From positions 1 through 64,000 of the forward strand of contig NZ_JAJQTQ010000005.1 of NCBI RefSeq assembly GCF_029081005.1: DNA of 64,000 nucleotides, read 5' to 3'. The number at the start of each line of letters is the position of its first letter. Position 1 is the stretch's first letter. The position numbers and the translations under genes were made by a program. The notes below the pieces were generated by a model that saw nothing but the letters and a program-made list of their open reading frames with translations, was not told the DNA's origin and ran no database searches. The stretch is from Halomonas elongata (GTDB taxonomy: Bacteria; Pseudomonadota; Gammaproteobacteria; Pseudomonadales; Halomonadaceae). This document shows positions 35,266-45,128 of this stretch, piece after piece.

Positions 35266-36387
35266 TCACGCCGGACGGGCGTAGTGGGCGAGCTTGTCTT
35301 CGTCGAGGGTGATGCCGAGCCCGGGGCCGGACGGCAGGTCGACACCGAATTCGTGGTAGCGAAGCGGCGTGGTCACGATGTCGTCCTTGAGCAGCAGGGG
35401 ACCGAACATCTCGGTGCCCCAGCGCAACTCGCCCAGGGTCGACCAGGCGTGCAGCGAGGCAGCGGTGCCGATGGTGCCCTCGAGCATGGTGCCGCCGTAG
35501 AGACCAAGGCCGGCCGCCCGGGCCACCTCCGCCAGCGCCAGGGCGCCACGTGGCCCGGCCGACTTGGCGATCTTCAGGGCAACGGCACCGCTGAAACCCG
35601 CTATCGCCAGCGTCATGCCATCGCGGGCATCAGCCACGGCCTCGTCGGCCAGCACCGGCACCCGGAAGCGCTCGGCCAGGCGAACCAGACCGTCGTGGTC
35701 CCGAGCCGGGATGGGTTGTTCGATCAGCTCGACACCGGCGTCCTGCAGAGCGGCGATGCCGCGCACTGCGGAGGCCTCGTCCCAGGCCTGATTGACATCG
35801 ACCCGTACGCCGGCCCGATCCCCCAGTGCCGCCTTGATGGCCGCCACATGGCGCACGTCCGCATCCACGGTGTTGGCACCGATCTTGAGCTTGAAGTCGC
35901 CATGGCGACGGTCGTCGAGTCGCTGCTCGGCCTCATCGATATCCTTGTGGGTATCGCCACTGGCCAGGGTCCAGAGCACCGGCAGGTGAGCGTGGCGGCT
36001 GCCCCCCAGCAAGGTGGACAGCGACACGCCCAGCCGCTTGCCCTGGGCATCGAGGAGCGCGGTCTCGAGAGCCGACTTGGCAATGGCATTGCCGCGTGCC
36101 TGGCCATCCAGCCGGGCACGCAGCCGGTTGACGGCATCGGAGGCTTCGCCGATCAGCAGCGGTGCCAGGTAGGTATCGATATTGAGCTTGATGCTTTCCG
36201 GACTCTCGGGACCATAGCTCAGCCCCCCGATGGTGGTGCCCTCGCCCAGGCCCTCGATGCCGTCGGAATGGCGCATGCGCACGATGACCAGCGTCTGGCA
36301 GGCCATGGTGGCCATCGACAGCTTGTGCGGTCGGATAGTCGGCAGGTCGACCAGCAAGGTCTCGATGGACTCGATCACGGCGGACAT
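35266..36387 (-). CDS. catB: Muconate cycloisomerase
   Basis: A 373-aa enolase-superfamily enzyme that lactonises cis,cis-muconate. It shows the catalytic lysine pair region FKLKIGANT near residue 165, the metal-binding Asp/Glu series DVNQAWDEA near 196, IEQPIPARD near 222 and ADEAVADA near 247, and the second-lysine region ALKIAKSAG near 271. The start at 36387 is chosen because GGGAGCCCAC precedes the ATG; the frame extends upstream into the regulator operator. It is the first gene of the cat-ben unit, divergent from catR. Confidence 0.94.
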   Translation of the reverse strand: MSAVIESIETLLVDLPTIRPHKLSMATMACQTLVIVRMRHSDGIEGLGEGTTIGGLSYGPESPESIKLNIDTYLAPLLIGEASDAVNRLRARLDGQARGNAIAKSALETALLDAQGKRLGVSLSTLLGGSRHAHLPVLWTLASGDTHKDIDEAEQRLDDRRHGDFKLKIGANTVDADVRHVAAIKAALGDRAGVRVDVNQAWDEASAVRGIAALQDAGVELIEQPIPARDHDGLVRLAERFRVPVLADEAVADARDGMTLAIAGFSGAVALKIAKSAGPRGALALAEVARAAGLGLYGGTMLEGTIGTAASLHAWSTLGELRWGTEMFGPLLLKDDIVTTPLRYHEFGVDLPSGPGLGITLDEDKLAHYARPA

Positions 36388-36478
36388 GTGGGCTCCCGAT
36401 GCAAAACCAGACTGAAGGTGTAGGGCGCAGTCTGATTGCGCGTCGTACGGGGAACCAATATGGTTTGAGTGCCCAGCC

Positions 36479-36493
36479 ATACCCTGGAGGTAT
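36479..36493. promoter_or_regulatory. CatR/BenM-type operator ATAC-N7-GTAT overlapping the catR ribosome binding site
   Basis: ATAC (36479-36482), seven bases, GTAT (36490-36493) is a perfect match to the consensus bound by BenM and CatM. The N7 includes GGAG of the catR Shine-Dalgarno, and the site ends one base before the catR ATG, so binding would block catR translation initiation or transcription (autorepression). It lies in the 107-base divergent region with catB. Confidence 0.7.
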
Positions 36494-36494
36494 C

Positions 36495-37397
36495 ATGGAG
36501 CTACGCCATCTTCGCTATTTCTGCATCGCGGCCGAGGAGCTGAACATGACGCGAGCGGCCGCCAGGCTGCATATGGCGCAACCCCCTTTGACCCGACAAA
36601 TCAACCAGTTGGAATCGGAACTCGGCGCCAGGTTATTCGAGCGTGGCGCGCGTGGGCTGACCCTGACGGCGGCTGGCCAGTTCTTCCATGAGCATGCCCT
36701 GCAGATACTGGAAAAGGTCGACACCACGGTGACCGCCACTCGGCGCATCGCCCGCAGCCATCGCGAGCTGTTCGGCATCGGCTTCGTGCCATCGTTGTTC
36801 TACGGGCAGCTACCACTGCTGGTACGCGGTTTGCGACAAAAGGATGACGTGGAGTTGACCCTGGTCGAACTGACATCGATCCAGCAGGTCCAGGCGCTCA
36901 AGGCGGGACGCATCGACATCGGTTTCGGACGCCTGCGCATCGACGACCCCGAGGTCGAGCAGGAGATACTCTTCGAGGAACCCTTGATGGTCGCCATGCC
37001 TCATGGCCATCCCCTGGAAGGCACCACGCCGAGCATGGCGGAACTGGCCGACTATCCACTGATCCTGTTCCCGGCCACACCGCGCCCGAGCATGGCCGAC
37101 ACAGTGCTGGGGATGTTCCGTCGACGCGGCCTGAAGGCCCAGATCGCTCAGGAGGCCAACGAGATGCAGACGGCCCTCGGCCTGGTGGTCTCGGGCCTGG
37201 GCATCACCCTGGTCCCCGAGCAGGTCAAGCGCCAGCAGCGAGACGGCATCAGCTACGCCTACCTCGCCGAACGCCATATCACCACACCGATCATCTGCAG
37301 TCGGCGCAAGGGCGAGCCCCCCTCGTCGGTCATGCAGCAAGCCAACGCCATTCTGGAGGTTCTGGTGGAAAATCGCCGGACCGGACGCTACCCCTGA
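36495..37397 (+). CDS. catR: LysR-family regulator of benzoate/catechol genes (CatR/BenM/CatM type)
   Basis: A 300-aa regulator. The N-terminus MELRHLRYFCIAAEELNMTR and the helix LHMAQPPLTRQINQLESELG are the CatR/BenM/CatM hallmark. The effector domain contains SLFYGQLPLLVR and LVVSGLGITLVPEQVK. Such regulators respond to cis,cis-muconate and in some cases benzoate. Start at 36495 follows GGAGG closely; the open frame to 36399 overlaps the divergent promoter. It is divergent from catB. Its stop codon directly abuts that of the convergent channel gene. Confidence 0.93.
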   Translation: MELRHLRYFCIAAEELNMTRAAARLHMAQPPLTRQINQLESELGARLFERGARGLTLTAAGQFFHEHALQILEKVDTTVTATRRIARSHRELFGIGFVPSLFYGQLPLLVRGLRQKDDVELTLVELTSIQQVQALKAGRIDIGFGRLRIDDPEVEQEILFEEPLMVAMPHGHPLEGTTPSMAELADYPLILFPATPRPSMADTVLGMFRRRGLKAQIAQEANEMQTALGLVVSGLGITLVPEQVKRQQRDGISYAYLAERHITTPIICSRRKGEPPSSVMQQANAILEVLVENRRTGRYP

Positions 37398-38159
37398 TCA
37401 ACGCTCGTCGGGAGGCGAATCACGCGCCTCGCGCAGGGCCGCGACTTCCTGGCGAAGCGCCTGGATCTCGCCATACAGGTCGCGGATCAACTCACGACTG
37501 GCGCGGTGCTGACGGGCATTCTCGTCGTCCTGTTCCTCGACGAACAACGAGCCGACGTAGGCGGCGAAACTGCCGAACATGCCGACCCCGGCGACCATCA
37601 ACATGGCCGCCACGACGCGCCCCAGGGTCGTGATCGGATAGTAGTCGCCATAGCCCACGGTGGTGACCGTGACGAAAGCCCACCACAGGGCTTCCTCGGC
37701 GGTATCAATGCTGCTTTCCGGGTTAGGGCCTTCCACCATCAGGATCGTCATGGACCCGAAGGCCACCAGCAGCAGGGTCGCCGTCGTGACCGAAACGAAA
37801 AACCCCTTCGCACGGTTGCGGAACAGCAGTCGCCAGATCATGTGCAGCGACTTGATCGCCCGCAGCAGGCGAATGACCTGAACCACCCGCACCAGGCGAC
37901 CGGCGAACAGCCAGCCAGCAGGAATGCTGGCCACCAGGTCGATCCAGCCCCAGCGCATGAAGCGCCACTTGTTGCGCGCGGCTCGAAACCGGATGCAGAA
38001 ATCGGCGAAGAAGAACACACAGACGAGCAGGTCGATATAGTGCAGCAGGCGCGACATCTCGGGCGAAAGCGTGAACAGCACGTCCACCGCCAGGGCACCG
38101 AGCACATAGATCGACAGCACCAGGATCAGTAACTGGAAGGGGGATAGACGATCATCCAT
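37398..38159 (-). CDS. Voltage-gated K+ channel-like ion transporter
   Basis: A 253-aa six-helix channel subunit. The selectivity filter is TVTTVGYGDYYPIT near residue 175, preceded by a pore helix and followed by S6. The S4-like segment LVRVVQVIRLLRAIKSLH near 86-103 has positively charged residues every third or fourth position. The C-terminal ~45 residues are predicted coiled coil (QALRQEVAALREA), probably the tetramer-forming part. Role: K+ conductance in the inner membrane. Convergent with catR with no gap (TGATCA). Confidence 0.88.
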   Translation of the reverse strand: MDDRLSPFQLLILVLSIYVLGALAVDVLFTLSPEMSRLLHYIDLLVCVFFFADFCIRFRAARNKWRFMRWGWIDLVASIPAGWLFAGRLVRVVQVIRLLRAIKSLHMIWRLLFRNRAKGFFVSVTTATLLLVAFGSMTILMVEGPNPESSIDTAEEALWWAFVTVTTVGYGDYYPITTLGRVVAAMLMVAGVGMFGSFAAYVGSLFVEEQDDENARQHRASRELIRDLYGEIQALRQEVAALREARDSPPDER

Positions 38160-38237
38160 GGACGGCTACCGGGTTGCGAAGACAGGCCCTCGCCACCTTA
38201 CCCGGCCATGCCCGGCTTGTCGCCCTGAAGGAGAGTG

Positions 38238-39023
38238 TCACGAGCAGGACGAGGGAGCCGCCGTTTCACGGATGCCTTGTGCCTCCGGCAGGTGCTCCTG
38301 CAACAGCTCGATGCGCGACTCATGCGCCGGATGGGTCGACAGGAATTCCGGGGGCTGGCTGCCCCCGGCGGCGGCCATGTTGCGCCACAGCGATACGCTC
38401 TGGGCAGGATCGAAGCCCGCCTCGGCCATGATCATCAGGCCCATCAGATCGGCCTCTTCCTCATGGGTGCGACTGAAGGGCAAGGCGATACCCAGTCGCG
38501 CCCCGATACCCAGTGCACGCTGCAACGGCTCCTGGGCAAGCTCACCCTCGCCGAGCAGGTCGACCAGCAGCAGCGCCGACTTGATGCCCAGTTGCTGGGT
38601 CATGCGCTCGTTACCGTGATCGGCCAGCACATGCCCGATTTCGTGCCCGATCACCGCCGCCAGCTGTGACGGCGACTCGGCCACCCTCAACAGGCCGGCA
38701 TGCACGCCGATGCGGCCACCCGGCAAGGCGAAGGCATTGGACGACGACCGATCGAATACTGCCACTTCCCATTCATCGGGCATGTCCACCTGCGGGTAAT
38801 GGCGTCGCGCGGCGGCTACCAGTTCCCGAGCGATGCACTCCACTTGCCGATGGGTCGCGGACGCGGAGGCGATCGGCCCTTGCTGTCGCATCTGTTCGAA
38901 GGCATCCGCCCCCATCCGCGACATCAACGCCTCGGGCACCAGTGCCAGTTGCTGACGACCGGTGGGCGTCTGATCGCAGCCGGCCAGAAGCACCCCCAGC
39001 AGGAGAGCCAACCATACTCGCAT
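38238..39023 (-). CDS. M48-family metalloprotease lipoprotein (LoiP/YcaL-like)
   Basis: A 261-aa zinc metalloprotease. The N-terminus MRVWLALLLGVLLAGCDQ is a lipoprotein signal with lipobox LAGC. The catalytic motif is VIGHEIGHVLADHG near residue 125, and the third ligand lies in THEEEADLMGL near 185. It should be anchored at the outer membrane facing the periplasm and take part in protein quality control. Start at 39023 is supported by GAGGAAGCGTG and by the signal peptide; the longer frame to 39146 has no such support. Confidence 0.9.
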   Translation of the reverse strand: MRVWLALLLGVLLAGCDQTPTGRQQLALVPEALMSRMGADAFEQMRQQGPIASASATHRQVECIARELVAAARRHYPQVDMPDEWEVAVFDRSSSNAFALPGGRIGVHAGLLRVAESPSQLAAVIGHEIGHVLADHGNERMTQQLGIKSALLLVDLLGEGELAQEPLQRALGIGARLGIALPFSRTHEEEADLMGLMIMAEAGFDPAQSVSLWRNMAAAGGSQPPEFLSTHPAHESRIELLQEHLPEAQGIRETAAPSSCS

Positions 39024-39082
39024 CACGCTTCCTCGACTCACGGTAAGGGCCGGACCGGTCCCCGATATGCGACATGATCTCC

Positions 39083-40036
39083 CTATTCGGTCGACGATGT
39101 CACGCATCGCTGCAGTCGATCGAGCAGCCGCATCGCCGGCAGGCAACGGCCGAAAGAGGCCTCGGGTTCTCGGTCCTCCAGGATGGCGTCGATGAACTCC
39201 CGGTCCTGATCCGTGAAGCCGTTGCCGGGCAGTACGATCGCCTCGCCCCGATGATCCTCGAGCTCGTCGCGGAAGGCCCGGAAGGTGTCTTCTTCGCCGA
39301 TGTAGCGATAGAAGCCACCGAAAGGACCGCGGTTGTTGAAGGACAACGCCAGGGTCGCCAGCACACCACGGCGCGAACGCAGCCCGATGCTCATGTCCAT
39401 GGGGATGCCGAGCTTGGGGTGATCCGGCCCCTGGCTCCCACAGACCTCGAGTTCGACATCATCGAGCAGCCAGGCAAAGAGATCGATGCTGTGGCAAGCG
39501 TGGTGCCACAGCAGGTTATCCACCCAGCGCCGTGGCTGGCCTTGCATGTTGAGGTTCTCGCGGCGGAAGAAGTAGGTCTCCGAGACCAGGTGCTGAAGGT
39601 GGAATTCGCCGGCGACCAGGCGCCGCTTGAGTTCGCGATGCGGCGCATTGAAGCGCCGTGTGTGGGCCACCATGCAGACCTTGCCGGAGGCCTCGGCCCG
39701 GGCGGTGATGCGCTCGGCGTCGGCAAGGCTCAAGGCCATGGGGATCTCGCACAGCAGATGCTTGCCGGCAGCGATGACCCGCTCGGCCTGCTCCGCGTGA
39801 AGGTGACTGGGCGTCGCCAGGATCACCGCATCGAGGTCCTCCCGAGCCAGGGCGCCATCGAGATCCAGGCTTACCTCGGGAATCTCCCACTCGCCGGCGA
39901 AGGCACGGGCATCGGCATCCTCGCCGCCGACCAGGCAGGCCACTTCCACGCCAGGGACCTCGTCGAGGGCCCTCATGTGAACGCCGGCGATACCGCCCTC
40001 GCCGGCCAGCAACAGACGCAACGGTCGCTCACTCAT
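39083..40036 (-). CDS. ligC: Gfo/Idh/MocA-family dehydrogenase, LigC-like (4-carboxy-2-hydroxymuconate-6-semialdehyde dehydrogenase)
   Basis: A 317-aa NAD(P)-dependent oxidoreductase with an N-terminal Rossmann fold (LLLAGEGGIAGVHM). The middle closely follows the LigC pattern of the protocatechuate 4,5-cleavage pathway: VCMVAHTRRFN near 125, ETYFFRRENLN near 155, WVDNLLWHHACHSIDLFAW near 168-186, and MDMSIGLRSRRGV near 212. LigC oxidises the protocatechuate 4,5-cleavage product to 2-pyrone-4,6-dicarboxylate. Start at 40036 has GGGAGAAGACC upstream. It is 74 bases after pobA, whose product is protocatechuate, which supports the assignment. The match is from remembered family sequence, not a search. 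Confidence 0.75.
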   Translation of the reverse strand: MSERPLRLLLAGEGGIAGVHMRALDEVPGVEVACLVGGEDADARAFAGEWEIPEVSLDLDGALAREDLDAVILATPSHLHAEQAERVIAAGKHLLCEIPMALSLADAERITARAEASGKVCMVAHTRRFNAPHRELKRRLVAGEFHLQHLVSETYFFRRENLNMQGQPRRWVDNLLWHHACHSIDLFAWLLDDVELEVCGSQGPDHPKLGIPMDMSIGLRSRRGVLATLALSFNNRGPFGGFYRYIGEEDTFRAFRDELEDHRGEAIVLPGNGFTDQDREFIDAILEDREPEASFGRCLPAMRLLDRLQRCVTSSTE

Positions 40037-40110
40037 GGTCTTCTCCCTGCACGAATCTCGAGCGCGTGATCCCAGAGGCACCCCTCCGCAGAAGGCCAGC
40101 CGCCCATGAC

Positions 40111-41316
<1,206 letters not shown>

Positions 41317-41326
41317 TCATGGATGA

Positions 41327-41352
41327 TTCAATGAATTGCATTTTTCAATGAA
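41327..41352. promoter_or_regulatory. Direct repeat TTCAATGAA in the pobA-regulator promoter region
   Basis: Two identical 9-mers TTCAATGAA at 41327-41335 and 41344-41352, 17 bases apart, in an AT-rich stretch just upstream of pobA and facing the AraC-type regulator gene. AraC-family proteins bind direct repeats spaced one to two helical turns, so this is a candidate PobR site. Confidence 0.5.
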
Positions 41353-41447
41353 AACACTGTCCATATAAGGCAATATCCACATCATCACTTGGACATTCAC
41401 GGCATTGACTGCCTACATTGGTCGTAGAGCCACCATCAGGATGCCCC

Positions 41448-42362
41448 ATGCCCGATTCTCTCGTGCCCGTCTTCCAGCTCTACGGCGAGACACGCCGGTG
41501 GCCGACGCCCGACCTGTTGCACTGCGAGTCGATTCCCGAGCGCAGCCGCCGCCATGACTGGCGTATTCGCCCCCATCGCCATGCCGACCTCTGTCACCTC
41601 CTGCATCTCGCCGATGGCCGGGTAGCCCTGGAACTGGAAGGCGGTGGCCGATCACTCGAGGCCCCGCAGTTGATCGTGGTGCCGGCCATGAGTATCCATG
41701 GCTTTCACTTCTCGCCGGATACCCAGGGCCACATCATCACCCTGTCACGCCCGCTGGTCGAAAAGCTGCAAGGGCGCCTGGCCGGCCAGGCCGGCGTACT
41801 GGCGAGGGCCAACTCCCATGCGCTGAGCGCGACGCGCCATCATGAGCGCATCGCCACCCTGGTCACCCAGATCGACGACGAGTATCGCCATCCGGCCCTG
41901 GGACGCACGCACCTGCTGGAAGCCCTGGTGGAAGCACTGACCATCGAGGTGGCAAGACTGTCCGAGTCGGCCTCCCGCCGGCCCCCGACCCGTGCGCGCC
42001 CTCGCCAGCGGGACAAGGCTCGGGAACATCTGCAGGCCTATCAGGCCCTGATCGAAGCGCAGTTCAGCCAGCAGCCCAGCATCGAGTGCTTCGCCGAACA
42101 GCTGGGCCTGACCAGCGCCCACCTGAACCTGCTCTGCCGACGCCTGGCCGGTCGCAGTGCGCTGCAGTTGCTTCATGAACGGCTGTTGCTGGAAGCCAAG
42201 CGCCAGCTCACCTACACCAACATGACCGTCGGCGAGGTCGCCGAGGGCCTGGGGTTTTCCGAACCAGCCTATTTCACGCGCTTCTTCAAGCGGCTCACGG
42301 GGCTGCCACCCAAGGACTTTCGACGACGTCAAGGCGATGGCGCTTCCCCGGACATATCATGA
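41448..42362 (+). CDS. pobR: AraC-family transcriptional regulator, probable PobR
   Basis: A 304-aa regulator. N-terminal ~150 residues are a cupin-like sensing domain (RIRPHRHADLCHLLHL). The C-terminal ~100 residues form the two-helix AraC domain: SIECFAEQLGLTSAHLNLLC and VAEGLGFSEPAYFTRFFKR, ending near RLTGLPPKDFR. Pseudomonas PobR is of this AraC type, and the gene is divergent from pobA with about 150 bases between starts. Start at 41448 has CAGGA upstream. The regulator-target pairing is inferred from position. Confidence 0.8.
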   Translation: MPDSLVPVFQLYGETRRWPTPDLLHCESIPERSRRHDWRIRPHRHADLCHLLHLADGRVALELEGGGRSLEAPQLIVVPAMSIHGFHFSPDTQGHIITLSRPLVEKLQGRLAGQAGVLARANSHALSATRHHERIATLVTQIDDEYRHPALGRTHLLEALVEALTIEVARLSESASRRPPTRARPRQRDKAREHLQAYQALIEAQFSQQPSIECFAEQLGLTSAHLNLLCRRLAGRSALQLLHERLLLEAKRQLTYTNMTVGEVAEGLGFSEPAYFTRFFKRLTGLPPKDFRRRQGDGASPDIS

Positions 42363-42525
42363 GAGCCCCGCTCTTCTTCCCGCCACCTACCAGGCTGCCC
42401 GCGAGTCGCTTCCCGGATGATCCGTGATCCCTCACGGCGCCGCTCATCGAGGCGCCGCCCCACACGTTCGTCGAATTGCATGCCACTTCATGGTTGCTAG
42501 GCTTCTGATCGAATAACAAACAATA

Positions 42526-42540
42526 GTTCGCATTGAGAAC
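42526..42540. promoter_or_regulatory. Operator-like motif GTTC-N7-GAAC upstream of the metallo-hydrolase gene
   Basis: GTTCGCATTGAGAAC, 59 bases before the ATG of the exported metallo-beta-lactamase-fold gene. It differs in one base from a motif upstream of the dctP gene at 48015-48029, which suggests a shared regulator. Confidence 0.5.
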
Positions 42541-42598
42541 AGAATGTACTGTCGTGCCCATCCCTCACCCTGAGCGCTTTCTCCAGAAGGAACAGCAC

Positions 42599-43507
42599 AT
42601 GAAGAAACGTATCCTCCCGCTGGTACTGCTCGGTCTATCGGCGACCGCATCTCACGCGGCACTCGCGAACACTCAAGTGGTGATGCTGGGAACCGGAACC
42701 CCTGTTCCCGATGGAGAGCGGGCGGGGTCGAGCATTGCGGTCATCCACGATGACGAGGCTTATGTCTTCGATATCGGCGCTGGTGCCGTGGAACGGGCGA
42801 CCCAGGCGGCCGAGCGATTCGATATCGAGCCGCTGAGCCCCATCAACATCGACCACCTGTTCCTGACCCACCTGCACAGCGACCACATCCTGGACTTCCC
42901 GGAGCTGCTCGGCACCTACTGGTGGCGACGTGCCGACCAGCTTCAGGTCTTCGGCCCCGAAGGCACCCAGGCGATGAGCGAAGGCGCCTATACCATGCTG
43001 GCCGACGACACCGAGACTCGCCTGAAGGACAAGAGTCCGGTGACCAATCCCGATGCGGCCTACGCCGATGTCACGGAAATCACCGCCCCCGGCACCGTGT
43101 TCAAGCAGGACGATATCCAGGTCGAGGCCTTCCCCGTTTCTCACGGCGACTGGGACAAGGCCTATGGCTACAAGGTCACGACGCCCGACAAGACCATCGT
43201 CATTTCCGGCGACACGTCGCTCAACGACGAGGTTCAGCGCCAGGCTGAAGATGCCGATATCCTGATTCACGAGGTCATCAGCCGCCGCGGTTGGGAGGAA
43301 CTTCCTGAGCAGTGGCAGGCCTATCACCAGTATGCCCACACCCTGACCGATGAGCTCGCCGGGCTCGCGGGCGCGGCCGAGCCGGACCAGCTGGTGCTAT
43401 ACCATGTTCTGCATTACGGAGCGCCGATCGAGTCGGTTCTCGACGAGGTGCAAGCACAGTACGATGGCAAGGTGGCTCTCGCCGATGACCTCGACATCTT
43501 CCGATGA
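42599..43507 (+). CDS. Exported metallo-beta-lactamase-fold hydrolase
   Basis: A 302-aa protein with a signal peptide (MKKRILPLVLLGLSATASHA, cleavage near ALA-N) and an MBL fold. Metal motifs are FLTHLHSDHILD near residue 83, VSHGDWD near 180, VISGDTSLND near 200 and LYHVLHYGAP near 283, similar to the RNase Z/arylsulfatase-like branch. It should act in the periplasm. AAGGAACAGCAC supports the start at 42599. Substrate unknown; the shared motif with the aromatic TRAP unit hints at aromatic ester or related substrates, which is speculative. Confidence 0.85.
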   Translation: MKKRILPLVLLGLSATASHAALANTQVVMLGTGTPVPDGERAGSSIAVIHDDEAYVFDIGAGAVERATQAAERFDIEPLSPINIDHLFLTHLHSDHILDFPELLGTYWWRRADQLQVFGPEGTQAMSEGAYTMLADDTETRLKDKSPVTNPDAAYADVTEITAPGTVFKQDDIQVEAFPVSHGDWDKAYGYKVTTPDKTIVISGDTSLNDEVQRQAEDADILIHEVISRRGWEELPEQWQAYHQYAHTLTDELAGLAGAAEPDQLVLYHVLHYGAPIESVLDEVQAQYDGKVALADDLDIFR

Positions 43508-43544
43508 GGCGCCGTTTTCCACACGATCATGAGAGAACGCCATG

Positions 43545-43574
43545 ACCGAGCGCCGTTCTCGACAGGCGCTCGGT
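43545..43574. terminator. Perfect 10-bp hairpin between convergent genes
   Basis: ACCGAGCGCC (43545-43554), 10-base loop, GGCGCTCGGT (43565-43574). It lies between the stops of the rightward metallo-hydrolase and the leftward aldehyde dehydrogenase, so a bidirectional terminator is likely although no T tract follows on either side. Confidence 0.55.
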
Positions 43575-43631
43575 GCCACCATTGCCGCCGCCATGCCAGC
43601 CGCGTGACGGCGGCAACGTGTTGCCTCGTAC

Positions 43632-45083
43632 TCAGATCGGATAGTGGCGCGGCCCGAGCTGGACCGTCATCCAGCGCAGATCGGTGAACTCTTCGATCCC
43701 CGCCTTGCCGCCGAAGCGTCCATGGCCGCTGGCCTTGACGCCCCCGAACGGCATCTGCGGCTCGTCGTGTACCGTCGGCGCATTGATGTGGCAGATCCCG
43801 GAGCGGATACGCCCTGCGAGCTTCAGAGCCCGAGCGGTATCGCGGCTGAAGACGGCCGCCGAGAGCCCGTATTCGCTGTCGTTGGCCACGCGCAGGGCCT
43901 CTTCCTCGCCGTCGACACGGATGACCGCCACCACGGGCCCGAAGGATTCCTCGGCGTAGAGCCGCATCCCGGACGTCACCCTGTCGACCACGGTGGCGGG
44001 CATGATCACGCCTTCCGACTTGCCACCGGCCGCGAGGCGAGCTCCCCGAGTCACCGCATCGTCGAGCATGCCATTGAGCTTTTCTCCGATACCGGCATCG
44101 ATCAGGGTGCCAAGCTCGTTGCCCTCCTTGCGCGGGTCTCCCGCCTTCAGCGCCGAGGCCCGGGCAGCCAGCTTCTCGACGAAGGCATCGGCCACCGAAC
44201 CATCCACGATGAGACGCTCGGTGGACATGCAGATCTGCCCCTGATTGAAGAAGGCACCAAAGATCGCCGCATCCACCGCGGCATCCAGGTCGGCATCGTC
44301 CAGCACCAGAAAAGGGGCCTTGCCACCGAGCTCCAGCAACACCGGCTTGAGGTGAGTCGCGGCCTTCTCGGCGATGATCCGCCCGACCCCGGTGGAGCCG
44401 GTGAAGTTGATCCGGGCCACGGCCGGATGGGCGATCAAGGTCTCCACGACCTCGGCGGCATCCGACGGGTCATTGGTAATGAGGTTGACCTCGCCATCGC
44501 CGAAACCCGCCTGCTGCAGGGTCTCGACGATCAAGTGATGCGTGGCGGGACATTGTTCCGATGCCTTGAGGATGACACTGTTGCCGCACGCCAGAGGGGT
44601 GGCGATGGCGCGAGTGCCCAGGATGATCGGCGCATTCCAGGGTGCAATGCCCACGACCACACCGCAGGGCACCCGCACCCCCATGGCGAGGCTATCCGGC
44701 ACGTTCGAAGGAATCACATCGCCCTGAACCTGGGTCGTCAGGGCCGCCGCCTCACGCAGCATGCCAACCGCGACCGAGACGTTGAAACCGGCCCAGCCGG
44801 GAGTCGCCCCGGTTTCGTCCACCATGTGCTCGACGAACGCCGACTGGCGAGCCTCCATCAGCTCGGCTGCCTTGAGCAGCTTGAGACGCCGCTCCTCGGG
44901 ACCGCTCCGAGAACAGGTCTCGAAGGCCCGCCCCGCCGCATCGGCAGCATCCCGAGCATCCTGGACACTCGCCGCCGCGGCACGGGTCACCACATGCCCG
45001 GCCAGGGGATTGGCGCGTTCGACAGTGGCATGATTCGATGCGGGGCACGACTGCCCCCCGATCAAGAGTTCGAGAGACGTCAT
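43632..45083 (-). CDS. vdh: Aldehyde dehydrogenase, vanillin/salicylaldehyde dehydrogenase type
   Basis: A 483-aa NAD(P)+-dependent enzyme. Motifs are APWNAPIILGTRAIATPLACG near residue 148-168, FTGSTGVGRII near 225, LLELGGKAPFLVL near 248-260 and the catalytic Cys in NQGQICMSTERL near 283. The C-terminal GHGRFGGKAGIEEFTDLRW and HYPI end are typical of the vanillin dehydrogenase branch. It lies 45 bases downstream of the TRAP operon in the same direction and near vanAB, so oxidation of vanillin to vanillate is the best reading. Other benzaldehydes are possible. Confidence 0.85.
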   Translation of the reverse strand: MTSLELLIGGQSCPASNHATVERANPLAGHVVTRAAAASVQDARDAADAAGRAFETCSRSGPEERRLKLLKAAELMEARQSAFVEHMVDETGATPGWAGFNVSVAVGMLREAAALTTQVQGDVIPSNVPDSLAMGVRVPCGVVVGIAPWNAPIILGTRAIATPLACGNSVILKASEQCPATHHLIVETLQQAGFGDGEVNLITNDPSDAAEVVETLIAHPAVARINFTGSTGVGRIIAEKAATHLKPVLLELGGKAPFLVLDDADLDAAVDAAIFGAFFNQGQICMSTERLIVDGSVADAFVEKLAARASALKAGDPRKEGNELGTLIDAGIGEKLNGMLDDAVTRGARLAAGGKSEGVIMPATVVDRVTSGMRLYAEESFGPVVAVIRVDGEEEALRVANDSEYGLSAAVFSRDTARALKLAGRIRSGICHINAPTVHDEPQMPFGGVKASGHGRFGGKAGIEEFTDLRWMTVQLGPRHYPI

Positions 45084-45128
45084 CGTCTGGACTCCTCGTC
45101 GTCGGAAGGGAGAGCCGGCCGTGCCGGC

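Noticed and set aside
37395..37400. TGATCA shared by the catR and channel stop codons
   Set aside because: It is simply two abutting convergent stop codons; no evidence of a binding site.
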